Positions 44,720 through 52,697 of a stretch of 64,000 nucleotides of DNA are shown here, piece by piece. Location of the stretch: positions 920,211 to 984,210 of the forward strand of contig NZ_JAMTCR010000003.1 in the NCBI RefSeq assembly GCF_024171945.1, in the 5' to 3' direction. The position numbers and the translations under genes were made by a program. Positions within the stretch are counted from its first letter, which is position 1. Each line of letters opens with the position of its first letter. Origin of the DNA: Actinokineospora globicatena (GTDB lineage: Bacteria > Actinomycetota > Actinomycetes > Mycobacteriales > Pseudonocardiaceae). The notes beneath the pieces are model-generated. The model worked only from the letters and a program-made list of their open reading frames with translations. It had not been told where the DNA came from and did no database searches.

Positions 44720-45175
44720 ATGGCCACCGCCGAGGACCTGGACCACGCCGTCGACTCGCAGTGGGACTGGGTCGCCAAGCACACCCGCACCTACATCACC
44801 TCGGGCGGCACCAAGGGCCACCTGAGCCAGGGTGTCCACACCCTCGTCCTCGCCACCACCGGCCGCCGGACCGGCACCGCCCGCCGCAACTGCCTCATCT
44901 ACGGCACCTCCGGTGACGACTACGTCGTGGTGGCCTCCAAGGGCGGCGCCGACAAGGACCCGGCCTGGCTGCTCAACCTCACCGCCGACCCCAGCGTCGG
45001 CGTCCAGGTGGGCACCCAGCGCTTCACCGCCCATGCCCGCGTCGCCACCCCCGCCGAGCGCGAGACGCTCTGGCCCCAGATGGCCGCCATCTTCCCCCTC
45101 TACAACACCTACGCCAAGAAGACGACCCGCAAGATCCCCGTCGTCATCCTGACCCCCGTGGACGACTCCCACTGA
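44720..45175 (+). CDS. nitroreductase family deazaflavin-dependent oxidoreductase (DDN-like)
   Basis: 151 residues, ATG at 44720. The split-barrel fold motifs are LVLATTGRRTGTARRNCLIYG, VVVASKGGADKDPAWLLNLTADPSVGVQVG and RETLWPQMAAIFPLYNTYAKKT with the conserved C-terminal Tyr. The family binds F420 (Ddn, F420-dependent quinone reductases) and is widespread in actinomycetes. The substrate here is unknown. A 7-bp hairpin overlaps the stop codon. Confidence 0.9.
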   Translation: MATAEDLDHAVDSQWDWVAKHTRTYITSGGTKGHLSQGVHTLVLATTGRRTGTARRNCLIYGTSGDDYVVVASKGGADKDPAWLLNLTADPSVGVQVGTQRFTAHARVATPAERETLWPQMAAIFPLYNTYAKKTTRKIPVVILTPVDDSH

Positions 45176-45185
45176 CGGCAGTGGG
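45168..45185. terminator. short hairpin at the stop codon
   Basis: CCCACTG (45168-45174) and CAGTGGG (45179-45185) pair perfectly around a 4-nt loop and include the TGA of the DDN-like gene. Only 12 bp separate it from the convergent membrane gene, so it probably serves both. Confidence 0.55.
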
Positions 45186-45197
45186 TCACGTGCGTGG

Positions 45198-45659
45198 TCA
45201 CGAGGATCGGCGGGCGAGGAGCACTCGGGCCGCGTAGAGGGCGGCGCTGGTGGTGAGGAAGAGGGCGGTGAGGAGGAGCCAGCGGTGGAGGAACGCGTCC
45301 TGGGTGAGGCCGGTGGCGGTGTGGAAGGTGTCGGCGCCCCGGCGGAGGATGCCGGGGAGGAACATCAGTAACAGCAACCCGGAGGCCAGTAGGGGTATCC
45401 GGATGTGGTTGACCAGGGGGATTCGGGTGTCGACCCGGGTGATCGCGCGGTCGGCGGCCGCGTAGGCGGGGAACAGGACGAGGTCGTGGGCCACGGCGGC
45501 GGCGAGGAACCAGGTGAGCATGCCGGGCAGGCTGGGGTCGTCCAGGACGTGCAGGACCGCGTAGGTGGTCACGGCGAAGCCCGCCAAGAGCACGCCGGCG
45601 TGCCAGGGGCCGTGCGCGTGCGGCTCGGGGTGTTGGGTCGAGTCGGGGTGCCGGGTCAC
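45198..45659 (-). CDS. small membrane protein, last gene of the five-gene operon
   Basis: 153 residues from the GTG at 45659, overlapping the preceding stop (GTGA). The N-terminus is His-rich (PDSTQHPEPHAHGPWHAG). Four hydrophobic segments follow: GVLLAGFAVTTYAVLHV, WFLAAAVAHDLVLFPAYAA, IPLLASGLLLLMFLPGIL and WLLLTALFLTTSAALYAARVLL. No known catalytic motif. The family is unnamed but such genes accompany the sulfite-oxidase-like gene in other actinomycetes, from memory. A cytochrome-type or assembly partner is conceivable. Confidence 0.75.
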   Translation of the reverse strand: MTRHPDSTQHPEPHAHGPWHAGVLLAGFAVTTYAVLHVLDDPSLPGMLTWFLAAAVAHDLVLFPAYAAADRAITRVDTRIPLVNHIRIPLLASGLLLLMFLPGILRRGADTFHTATGLTQDAFLHRWLLLTALFLTTSAALYAARVLLARRSS

Positions 45660-46948
45660 GGTGTCCGCCGGAACTCGATCGAGTGGACCCACTTGGTGTT
45701 GTGCACGCCAGGGAGCGCGGGGACGATCACGCGCGCCGGGTAGCCGTGGTCCGGGGACAGGTCAGCGCCGTTGACGCGGAGGGCGAGCAGCGCGTCGGGG
45801 TTGGTGACCTGGTTGCCCTGCAGGGTGGCCTGGCCGAACGGGCCGCCGCGTTCGAGGGAGCGCACGTGCGCCGATGCCGGGATGTCGACGCCGGTGAGGC
45901 GGGCCAGGTCGGCGAGGCGGACACCGGTCCAGTCCTGCGTGGTGGACCAGCCCTCGACGCAGGCGATCGGCAGGGTCGCGGTGTGCTGGGGCAGTGCGGC
46001 GAGGCGGGCGCGGTCGAGGGTGACCGGGTCGCGGCCGCCGAGCAGCACCAGGGTCCACTCCGGACCGGTGTCGGCCGCGGTGATCCCCGCGGCGGTGGCG
46101 GTCCGGTTGACCGGGAAGCCGTTCGGGCCGTCGCCGGGGACGAGCCCGCGCGGCACGAGCAGGGCCAGGGGCCGCAGCCACTCGACGGTCTGGCCCACGG
46201 TGAGCGCGCCGACGAGCAGTGAGCCGCCCGCGACCACGCCGAGGGCGCCGCGCCTGCTGATCGTGGCCGGGGTGGGCGCGGTCGCCACGAGGCCGCTCTC
46301 CACGGGCTCGGGGCGGGTGTCGGCCCGCGTGGTCCGCAGTTCGGCGCGCACCGACCGGGACCGCAGCGCGCGCACCATCGCGGGCGCCTTGATGACGATG
46401 TGGGTGGCGAACGCGGCGATGAACACCCACGCGCCCCAGTAGTGGGCGGTGTAGAAGCTGAAGCCGAAGGCGTAGTCGTACTGGATGTTGAGCAGTCCGG
46501 TGACGATCTCGAACAGCACCGACCCGACCAGCAGCAGCACCGAGACCCGCTCCAGCAGGTGGGTCGCCGACCGGACCGGCGGCCAGGCGAACAACCTGGG
46601 CAGCACCGACCACAGCTTGGCCAGCACCACCGGCACGAGCACGAGGCCCAACCCGACGTGCAGCCCCTGGGTGAGCTGGTAGAGCCAGGACGGCCGACTC
46701 GGCCACTCGAACCAGGGCAGGCTCAGCCACCCGATATCGCCCGGAATGGCCTGCCCGAACTGCGGCCCATAGGCGATGTAGGACAACAGCCCCGTCACGA
46801 CCACGACCGGCAACGCGACCAGCAGGACGAGGCCGAGGACCGAGGTCAGCCACGGACCACGCAACGGACTGCGCCACGCTTCGGGGCGGAACGGGCCACC
46901 CGGTCGATGCGCGCGCAGCCACCGGGTCAACCGCGAGTCAACCGCCAC
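45656..46948 (-). CDS. membrane-anchored molybdopterin oxidoreductase (sulfite oxidase fold with cytochrome b561-like N-terminus)
   Basis: 430 residues, GTG at 46948, overlapping the methyltransferase stop. Residues of about 35-200 form four to five membrane helices with His residues suited to heme binding (GLHVGLGLV, THLLERV, FYTAHYWGAW, ATHIVIKAP). A further hydrophobic segment at about 230-255, preceded by SRRGALG, leads to the periplasmic Moco domain. There LPIACVEGWSTTQDWTGVRL contains the likely Mo-ligand Cys, followed by GYPARVIVPALPGVHNTKWV. It should transfer electrons between a substrate oxidised or reduced outside the membrane and a heme b module. Substrate unknown. Confidence 0.88.
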   Translation of the reverse strand: MAVDSRLTRWLRAHRPGGPFRPEAWRSPLRGPWLTSVLGLVLLVALPVVVVTGLLSYIAYGPQFGQAIPGDIGWLSLPWFEWPSRPSWLYQLTQGLHVGLGLVLVPVVLAKLWSVLPRLFAWPPVRSATHLLERVSVLLLVGSVLFEIVTGLLNIQYDYAFGFSFYTAHYWGAWVFIAAFATHIVIKAPAMVRALRSRSVRAELRTTRADTRPEPVESGLVATAPTPATISRRGALGVVAGGSLLVGALTVGQTVEWLRPLALLVPRGLVPGDGPNGFPVNRTATAAGITAADTGPEWTLVLLGGRDPVTLDRARLAALPQHTATLPIACVEGWSTTQDWTGVRLADLARLTGVDIPASAHVRSLERGGPFGQATLQGNQVTNPDALLALRVNGADLSPDHGYPARVIVPALPGVHNTKWVHSIEFRRTP

Positions 46949-47591
46949 GAACCACTCCCAACCGGGCGAAGCCGCGGCCGGAGAGCGCTCCCTGCTCGGC
47001 CACCCGCAACCCGGCCTGGACCGCGACGGTCACGATGGCGTCCACGCCGACCTCGGCCCAGGCGAACCACTGGCCCAGGACACCGCCGCGATCCCCACCA
47101 CGCGGTCGAGCCGAGCCTCTCCAGAGCCCCCGCCGCCGCGGCGCGGTCTCCACCAGCACGCTGCCGCCGGTCCGGACCAGGGTGGCGGCCCGGCGCAGCA
47201 GCGTGACCGGGTCGCCGCCGATGCCGATGTTGCCGTCGGCGAGCAGCACGTGGTCCCACTCGCCCTCGTCGGGCAGGCTGGTGAAGATGTCGGCCCGGCG
47301 CGCGGGTACGCCGCGGTCGTCGCACTGGGCGATGGCGTGGTCGGACTTGTCGACCCCGAGCGCGGGCAGTCCGCGCAGGCGCAGCGCCTGGACCAGCCTG
47401 CCCGGCCCGCAGCCCAGGTCCAGGGTCGGTCCGTGGCACCGGTCGAGCAGCCAGTGGTCGCCGCCCGCGGCCGGGTCGCGCCAGCGATCGGGCTCGAGCG
47501 TGCAGCAGCCCCCGTCGGAGAGCTCCAGTGCCGTCGCCTGCCCGGTGAGCGCGGTGGCGAACTCGTCGGACACCCGGGCGAGGGCGGTCAC
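46938..47591 (-). CDS. class I SAM-dependent methyltransferase
   Basis: 217 residues from the GTG at 47591, which overlaps the DUF2064 gene stop by 4 nt. Motif I LDLGCGPGRLVQAL, acidic residue in ALGVDKSDHA, motif IV EWDHVLLADGNIGIGGDPVTLLRRAATLVRTGGSVLVE. The phrase DGNIGIGGDP is characteristic of the methyltransferases found in this operon type. The substrate may be a sugar or lipid intermediate handled by the neighbouring glycosyltransferases (inference). Confidence 0.88.
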   Translation of the reverse strand: MTALARVSDEFATALTGQATALELSDGGCCTLEPDRWRDPAAGGDHWLLDRCHGPTLDLGCGPGRLVQALRLRGLPALGVDKSDHAIAQCDDRGVPARRADIFTSLPDEGEWDHVLLADGNIGIGGDPVTLLRRAATLVRTGGSVLVETAPRRRGLWRGSARPRGGDRGGVLGQWFAWAEVGVDAIVTVAVQAGLRVAEQGALSGRGFARLGVVRGG

Positions 47592-48259
47592 GTCAGGTCC
47601 TCGACGGCGGCGTGGAAGCGGCTCCCGGGGACGGTGGCGGCGACGAGCCGCGCGTCGTCCATGGTGTCCACATCGGTCAACAGCGGGGCGCCGACGACCC
47701 GCAGACCGCGGGCGCGCAACGCGTCGGCCGTCCGGTCGCCGGTGTCGGCGCGCGAGGTGGGGACGTCGGTGATCGCCGACGCCGAGGTCGGGTCGCGCAG
47801 GCCCAGCACCCACCAGCCCCCGTCGGCGGCCGCGCCGAGCAGGGCGTCGGTGCCCGGTTCGCGCAGCGCCCGGCGGCAGTCGGCGATCAGCTCGGCGCTG
47901 ATCTGCGGGGTGTCCATGCCGACCTGGATGCTGGCCGCGCCCGGCAGCAGCTCGGCCACGTCGCGGTGGGCGGCGCTGATGCGCTCGCCCAGGGTGTCGC
48001 CGCGCTGGGCGATGACTGGGAAGTCGCGCACGGCGCGGCGCAGTTCGTCGCGGTCGACGGCGTCGTCGAGGTCACCGGAGAGCACGACGACTGGCTGGGC
48101 ATCGGGGACCGCGCGCAGGGCGGACAGGGTGTCCAGCAGGGCGGCGGCGGCGATCCTGGCCGCCTGCTCGGGTGTCGCGGGTGGACAGAGCCGGGTCTTG
48201 ACCATGCCCGGCCTGGGGGACTTGGCCAGCACGAGCAAGGCCGTCTTGGGGGTGGTCAT
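47588..48259 (-). CDS. DUF2064 / TIGR04282-type glycosyltransferase-fold protein
   Basis: 223 residues; ATG at 48259 overlapping the GT2 stop (ATGA). The nucleotide-binding start TALLVLAKSPRPGMVKTRLCPPATPEQAARIA is diagnostic, followed by GDTLGERISAAHRDVAELL, IQVGMDTPQISAELI and GAAADGGWWVLGLRDP. It has a GT-A-like nucleotidyl/glycosyltransferase fold of uncertain substrate. Gene order (GT2, DUF2064, methyltransferase, Mo enzyme) is the same in many actinomycetes, as far as I recall. Confidence 0.9.
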   Translation of the reverse strand: MTTPKTALLVLAKSPRPGMVKTRLCPPATPEQAARIAAAALLDTLSALRAVPDAQPVVVLSGDLDDAVDRDELRRAVRDFPVIAQRGDTLGERISAAHRDVAELLPGAASIQVGMDTPQISAELIADCRRALREPGTDALLGAAADGGWWVLGLRDPTSASAITDVPTSRADTGDRTADALRARGLRVVGAPLLTDVDTMDDARLVAATVPGSRFHAAVEDLT

Positions 48260-48933
48260 GCGCGTAGTACCGCCGTTCCGAGGTCGCGTACCGCCCGGGC
48301 GGTGCCGAGCACCGAACCGGACACTTTGGACTTGCCGCCCGCGCGGGGGAGGTAGGCCACGTCGACCTCCTCGATCCGCCACCCCGCCGCGGCGGCGCGC
48401 ACCAGCAGTTCCACCGGGTACCCGAAAGCGCGGTCCGCGACCCCCAGTGCCAGCAGGGGTTCCCGGCGGCCGACCCGGACCGAGGCGATGTCGTGCACCG
48501 GGACACCGCGGCGGCGCAGCATCGCCGACAGCACGGCGTTGCCCGCCCGGGCGTGCCACGGCTGCACGGACCGCGCGGTGGCGACCCGCCGCCCGACGGC
48601 CAGGTCGGCGCCGTCGTGCACCAGCCGCACCAGGGCGAGCAGTTCCGACGGGTGGATGGAGCCGTCGGCGTCGAGTACGGCGACCAGGTCGGCGCGAGCG
48701 TTGGCCAGTCCTGAGTGGACAGCGGCGCCGTACCCGCGCCGCGGCTCGACGACGACCCGGGCGCCGAGACCGCGGGCGATCTCGGCCGTGCCGTCGGTGG
48801 AGCCGTTGTCGACGACCAGAGCGGAGTACCCCTCGGGCAGTGCGTGGAGCACAGCGGGCAACGCCTCAGCCTCGTTGAGGCACGGCAGGACCACCTCGAC
48901 TGTTTCGGTCACAGAGCTGATTCGTGGTGCCAT
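48256..48933 (-). CDS. GT2 glycosyltransferase (dolichyl-phosphate mannosyltransferase-like)
   Basis: 225 residues from the ATG at 48933; a GTG at 48912 is an alternative. GT-A fold: VEVVLPCLNEAEALPAVL, ALVVDNGSTDGTAEIA, the DxD-like metal site VAVLDADGSIHPSELL, and GRRVATARSVQPWHARAGN. No C-terminal membrane anchor is present. First gene of the overlapping operon that runs to 45198. It is divergent from a leaderless membrane protein gene 76 bp away. Confidence 0.9.
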   Translation of the reverse strand: MAPRISSVTETVEVVLPCLNEAEALPAVLHALPEGYSALVVDNGSTDGTAEIARGLGARVVVEPRRGYGAAVHSGLANARADLVAVLDADGSIHPSELLALVRLVHDGADLAVGRRVATARSVQPWHARAGNAVLSAMLRRRGVPVHDIASVRVGRREPLLALGVADRAFGYPVELLVRAAAAGWRIEEVDVAYLPRAGGKSKVSGSVLGTARAVRDLGTAVLRA

Positions 48934-48992
48934 CCAACTCGGATTGCCCCGTCGAAGGGGATTTCCGGCGATCTGCGGAAAAGTCGCGTCGG

Positions 48993-49009
48993 CCCTAGAC
49001 TCGCGTCGG
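48993..49009 (+). promoter_or_regulatory. -10 box TAGACT placed for a leaderless transcript
   Basis: TAGACT (48996-49001) ends 7 nt before the GTG at 49009, the spacing expected when transcription starts on the first base of the start codon. No ribosome site lies in the gap. Confidence 0.55.
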
Positions 49010-50364
49010 TGCCCTCTCCCGGCTCCCCCACTCCCAACAAGCGAACCTCCCCCACCCGCGACGTGGTCTTCGACCTGCTCGCGGTCATGGCGGTGGCAGG
49101 GGTGGTCCTCGCCGCAGCACTGGTCGGACGAGCGCTCAAACGCGCCGGGGTCGACATTTTCTTGCCATTCCCGCCGCTTTTGGCCGAATGGCTGCCGCAC
49201 CTCGGTCCGGGAACGGTTTTCGCGGTTCTCCTCGCTGTCGGCGTAGTGGCGTGGGGACCGGCATTGGCCGGGCGGATGGGCTGGCGACGCCTGCTCCTCG
49301 TCGGGTGGGCGGCCTCGTTCGCCTGGACGCTCGCCCTCGCCCTGTCCGACGGTTACGGCAAGGGGTTCGCCACCCGGCTCACCAGCCGCGATGAGTACCT
49401 GCACGACGTGCCCCTGGTGACCGACATCCCCGCGATGCTGCGGGATTTCACCTCCCACATCCTCACCGACCAGCCAGGCGCCTGGACCACCCACGTCGGC
49501 GCCCACCCACCGGGGATCTTCCTGCTTTTCGTCTGGCTCGACCGGATCGGTCTGGGAGGTGGTCCGGCGGCGTCGGCGTTCTGCGTGGTGGTCGGGTCCT
49601 CGGCGTGCTTGGCCGTGGCGGTGGCCGTGCGCGCGCTCGCGGGCGAGGACTTGGCGCGCACCGTGCTGCCGTTCTCGGTGCTGTTCCCCGGCGCGGTGTG
49701 GGTGGGCGTGTCGGCGGACGGGGTGTTCGCGGCGGTGCTGGCGTGGGGTGTCGCGGGGATCGCGGTGGCGAGCACACGCGGCGGCCGGGTGTCCGCTTTG
49801 GCCGCTACCAGCTCGGGTGTCCTTTTGGGATTCTGCCTGTACCTGTCTTACGGCCTCACGCTGGGCGCCGTCCTGGTGCTCGCGGTGATCGCGGTGACCA
49901 GGTCGTGGCGCGCGGCGCTGTTCGCGGTGTTGGGCGTCGCCGCCGTGGTCGCGGTCTTCACCGCGGCGGGCTTCTGGTGGATCACCGGCTACGAACTCAC
50001 CAAGGTCCTGTACGCGGGCAGCATCGCCCAGTCGCGGCCCTACTCGTACTTCATCTGGGCCAACCTCGCCGCGCTGGTCCTCGCGTTGGGCCCCGCTGTC
50101 ATCGCGGGGCTGCGCCGCGTCGCGGGTTCGCCGCGCCGGTGGGGATACGCACCGGTGGCGCTGGTCGCGGCGGCGCTCACGGCGGTGCTCGTCGCGGACA
50201 TCTCCGGCTTGAGCAAGGCGGAGGTGGAACGGATCTGGCTGCCGTTCGGCACCTGGCTGGTGGTCGCGTGCGCGTGGCTGCCGCGAGCGCACTGGCGGGG
50301 GTGGTTGGCAGCGCAGGCGGTGCTCGCCCTGCTGGTCAACCACCTCCTGCTCACCGTCTGGTAG
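49009..50364 (+). CDS. polytopic membrane protein, GT-C glycosyltransferase-like
   Basis: 451 residues from the GTG at 49009; the longer frame from 48715 is rejected because of the -10 box. About eleven hydrophobic segments, with a long extracytoplasmic loop after helix 3 (SRDEYLHDVPLVTDIPAMLRDF, then QPGAWTTHVGAHPPGIF). An acidic loop after the first helices and HxPP-type motifs are features of GT-C mannosyltransferases. The region SKAEVERIWLPFGTWL near the C-terminus resembles integral membrane proteins next to GT2/DUF2064 operons. It is likely to transfer a sugar from a lipid carrier outside the membrane. Function not proven. Confidence 0.75.
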   Translation: MPSPGSPTPNKRTSPTRDVVFDLLAVMAVAGVVLAAALVGRALKRAGVDIFLPFPPLLAEWLPHLGPGTVFAVLLAVGVVAWGPALAGRMGWRRLLLVGWAASFAWTLALALSDGYGKGFATRLTSRDEYLHDVPLVTDIPAMLRDFTSHILTDQPGAWTTHVGAHPPGIFLLFVWLDRIGLGGGPAASAFCVVVGSSACLAVAVAVRALAGEDLARTVLPFSVLFPGAVWVGVSADGVFAAVLAWGVAGIAVASTRGGRVSALAATSSGVLLGFCLYLSYGLTLGAVLVLAVIAVTRSWRAALFAVLGVAAVVAVFTAAGFWWITGYELTKVLYAGSIAQSRPYSYFIWANLAALVLALGPAVIAGLRRVAGSPRRWGYAPVALVAAALTAVLVADISGLSKAEVERIWLPFGTWLVVACAWLPRAHWRGWLAAQAVLALLVNHLLLTVW

Positions 50365-50376
50365 CCGCTCGCTACC
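50360..50376. terminator. palindrome containing both convergent stop codons
   Basis: GGTAGC (50360-50365) and GCTACC (50371-50376) are perfect arms with a 5-nt loop. The TAG stops of the + strand membrane gene (50362-50364) and the minus-strand epimerase gene (50372-50374) both lie in the arms. Confidence 0.5.
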
Positions 50377-51421
50377 CGCGCAGAGGGGCCTTGGCGAACT
50401 CCACCATGCCGTCCTCGAACGACACTCCCGCCGCGAACCCGAGTTCGGCGCGGGCCCGCGCCGGATCGGCCACCACGTGCCGCACGTCGCCGGGACGGGC
50501 CCCACCGACGACCTCGGGGGTAGGTCCGCCCATGGCCCCGGCCAACGCGGCCGCCATCTCACCGACGGTGTGCGGGGTACCGGAGCAGATGTTGACCGGT
50601 CGGCACGTCCCGGCGGTGCCGGGAGTGGTGAGGGCGGCCAAGTTCGCCCGCGCGACGTCGGTGACGTGGACGAAGTCGCGCCGCTGCTCGCCGTCCTCCA
50701 TGACCCGGGGCGCCTCGCCGCGTTCCAGGGCGGACCGGAAGATCGAGGCCACCCCGGCGTAGGGCGTGTCCTTCGGCATCCGCGGTCCGTAGACGTTGTG
50801 GTAGCGCAGCGCCCACACCGTCGCACCGGTCTGCCGCGCCCAGGCCGAACTCAGGTGCTCTTGGGCCAGTTTCGTCGCCGCGTAGGTGCTGCGCGGGTCC
50901 AGCGGGGCGTCCTCCGGCACCAGCCCTGGCTCCAGCGCCTCGCCGCACCGCGGGCACCCGGGCTCGAACCGCCCGGCGTCGAGGTCCTCGACGCGGCGCT
51001 GCCCGGGGGTGACGGTGCCGTGCGCCCCGCAGTGGTAGCGCCCTTCCCCGTAGACGACCATCGAACTGGCCAGCACCAGCCGCGTGATGCCGTGTTCGTA
51101 CATGGCGGCCAGGACGACCGCCGTCCCCAGGTCGTTGATCCCGGCGTAGTCCGGGGCGTCGGACGGGTCGACCCCGTGCCCCACCATCGCCGCTTGGTGG
51201 CACACCACGTCGACGCCGCGCAGAACGCGACCGAGGACGTCCGGGTCACGGACATCACCGCGCACGAACTCGACACCATCCCGCCCCGCGGGAGCTTCCC
51301 CGCTGGGGTGCGCCTGCGGCAACAAGGAGTCGAGCAGGACGGCGGAGTGGCCCGCGTCCCGGACGACCTCGGCGACGTGTGATCCGATGAACCCGGCACC
51401 GCCGGTGATAAGAACCCGCAT
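50372..51421 (-). CDS. NAD-dependent epimerase/dehydratase, dTDP-rhamnose 4-epimerase-like
   Basis: 349 residues from the ATG at 51421 (MRVLITGGAGFIGSH). The first of two consecutive ATGs (51424) is less likely, since a -10 box TAGGGT (51428-51433) ends 6 nt before 51421, suiting a leaderless start. Extended SDR motifs: GGAGFIGSH, catalytic Ser/Tyr/Lys in LASSMVVYGEG and YAATKLAQE, and RYHNVYGPRMP. A cysteine pair insert (YHCGAHG and CPRCGE) between strand 5 and the YxxxK suggests a zinc knuckle, typical of this subfamily. It converges with the GT-C-like gene and probably prepares a sugar nucleotide for it. Confidence 0.9.
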   Translation of the reverse strand: MRVLITGGAGFIGSHVAEVVRDAGHSAVLLDSLLPQAHPSGEAPAGRDGVEFVRGDVRDPDVLGRVLRGVDVVCHQAAMVGHGVDPSDAPDYAGINDLGTAVVLAAMYEHGITRLVLASSMVVYGEGRYHCGAHGTVTPGQRRVEDLDAGRFEPGCPRCGEALEPGLVPEDAPLDPRSTYAATKLAQEHLSSAWARQTGATVWALRYHNVYGPRMPKDTPYAGVASIFRSALERGEAPRVMEDGEQRRDFVHVTDVARANLAALTTPGTAGTCRPVNICSGTPHTVGEMAAALAGAMGGPTPEVVGGARPGDVRHVVADPARARAELGFAAGVSFEDGMVEFAKAPLRG

Positions 51422-51427
51422 CATCCG

Positions 51428-51433
51428 ACCCTA
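51428..51433 (-). promoter_or_regulatory. -10 box TAGGGT for a leaderless epimerase transcript
   Basis: On the minus strand TAGGGT ends 6 nt before the second ATG of the epimerase gene. Confidence 0.45.
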
Positions 51434-51500
51434 GTGCGCACCCGGCGTCCGCGCCGCGCGTGCCGTATCGGTCCATTGTGGATTGATGGGTCGCGTTCCG

Positions 51501-52685
51501 TCAGGGGGTGAAGACGACCTTGATGGCGCCGTTCTCCTTGCGCTGGAACATCCCGTAGGCCTCGGGGGCGTCGGCGAGGGCGATCTTGTGCGTGGCGAAG
51601 GTGTCGACACCCAGCGGGTCGTCGTCGGTGAGCAGCGGGAGCAGGTCCGGCACCCAGCGGTGGACGTTGGCCTGGCCCATGCGCACCTGGATCTGCTTGT
51701 CGAACAGGGTCAGCATGGGCAGCGGGTCGGCCATCCCGCCGTACACGCCGACCAGCGAGATGGTGCCGCCGCGGCGGACGATGTCGATGGCGAGGCGCAG
51801 CGCCTCGAGGCGGTCGACCCCGGCCCGGCGCATGATCTTCTCCGCCGCGCTGTCCGGGAGCAGGCCGACGGCGCGCTGGGCCAGGGACGCGACGGGAGCG
51901 CCGTGCGCCTCCATGCCGACCGCGTCGATGACGGAGTCGGCACCGCGCCCGTTGGTGACCTCCCGGACCGCGTCGGCCAGATCGCCGTGGTGGTCACGCA
52001 GGTCCAGGGTGTGCACGCCCCGAGCCGCGGCTCTGGCCAGCCGTTCGTCGACCAGGTCGATGCCGATGACGCGCTCGACCCCGCGGTGCTGGGCGATCCG
52101 GGCGCACATGTCCCCGATCGGGCCGAGGCCGATGACCGCCAGGGTGCCGCCGGGCGGGACCGCGGCGTACTCGACGCCCTGCCACGCGGTGGGCAGCACG
52201 TCGGAGAGGAACAGGAAGCGGTCGTCGGCCGGACCCTTGGGGACCTTGATCGGCAGCTTGTCGGCGAAGGGTACCCGCAGGTACTCGGCTTGGCCGCCGG
52301 GCACACCGCCGTAGAGCTTGGTGTAGCCGAACAGCGCGGCGCCCATGCCCTGCTCCCGCACCTGGGTCGTCTCGCACTGGGAGTGCAGGCCTTGCCCGCA
52401 CATGAAGCAGTCGCCGCAGGAGACGTTGAACGGGATGACCACGCGGTCGCCGACCGCGAGGTCGGTCACCGCACTCCCGATCTCCTCGACGATGCCCATC
52501 GGTTCGTGGCCGAGGATGTCGCCCTCGGTGAGGAAGGGGCCGAGGACCTCGTAGAGGTGCAGGTCTGATCCGCACAGCCCGGTCGAGGTCACCTTGATGA
52601 TGGTGTCGGTCGGGTCCTTGATGATCGGATCGGGATGCGTGTCCACGCGGACGTCGCGTTTGCCGTGCCAGGTGAGGGCTCTCAC
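51501..52685 (-). CDS. Zn-dependent alcohol/formaldehyde dehydrogenase (MDR family, FDH-like)
   Basis: 394 residues; AAGGAGAT precedes the ATG. Catalytic-zinc ligands GLCGSDLH, GHEPMG and the structural Cys cluster SCGDCFMCGQGLHSQC are intact. The NAD site is AVIGLGPIGDMCARIAQ with Asp in IGIDLVDER. The long insert around KIMRRAGVDRLEALRLAIDIVRRGGTISLVG is typical of the glutathione-independent formaldehyde dehydrogenase group. Catalyses NAD-linked oxidation of alcohols or aldehydes; the exact substrate is open. It ends 77 bp from the epimerase gene on the same strand. Confidence 0.92.
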   Translation of the reverse strand: MRALTWHGKRDVRVDTHPDPIIKDPTDTIIKVTSTGLCGSDLHLYEVLGPFLTEGDILGHEPMGIVEEIGSAVTDLAVGDRVVIPFNVSCGDCFMCGQGLHSQCETTQVREQGMGAALFGYTKLYGGVPGGQAEYLRVPFADKLPIKVPKGPADDRFLFLSDVLPTAWQGVEYAAVPPGGTLAVIGLGPIGDMCARIAQHRGVERVIGIDLVDERLARAAARGVHTLDLRDHHGDLADAVREVTNGRGADSVIDAVGMEAHGAPVASLAQRAVGLLPDSAAEKIMRRAGVDRLEALRLAIDIVRRGGTISLVGVYGGMADPLPMLTLFDKQIQVRMGQANVHRWVPDLLPLLTDDDPLGVDTFATHKIALADAPEAYGMFQRKENGAIKVVFTP

Positions 52686-52697
52686 TCGATCTCCTTG

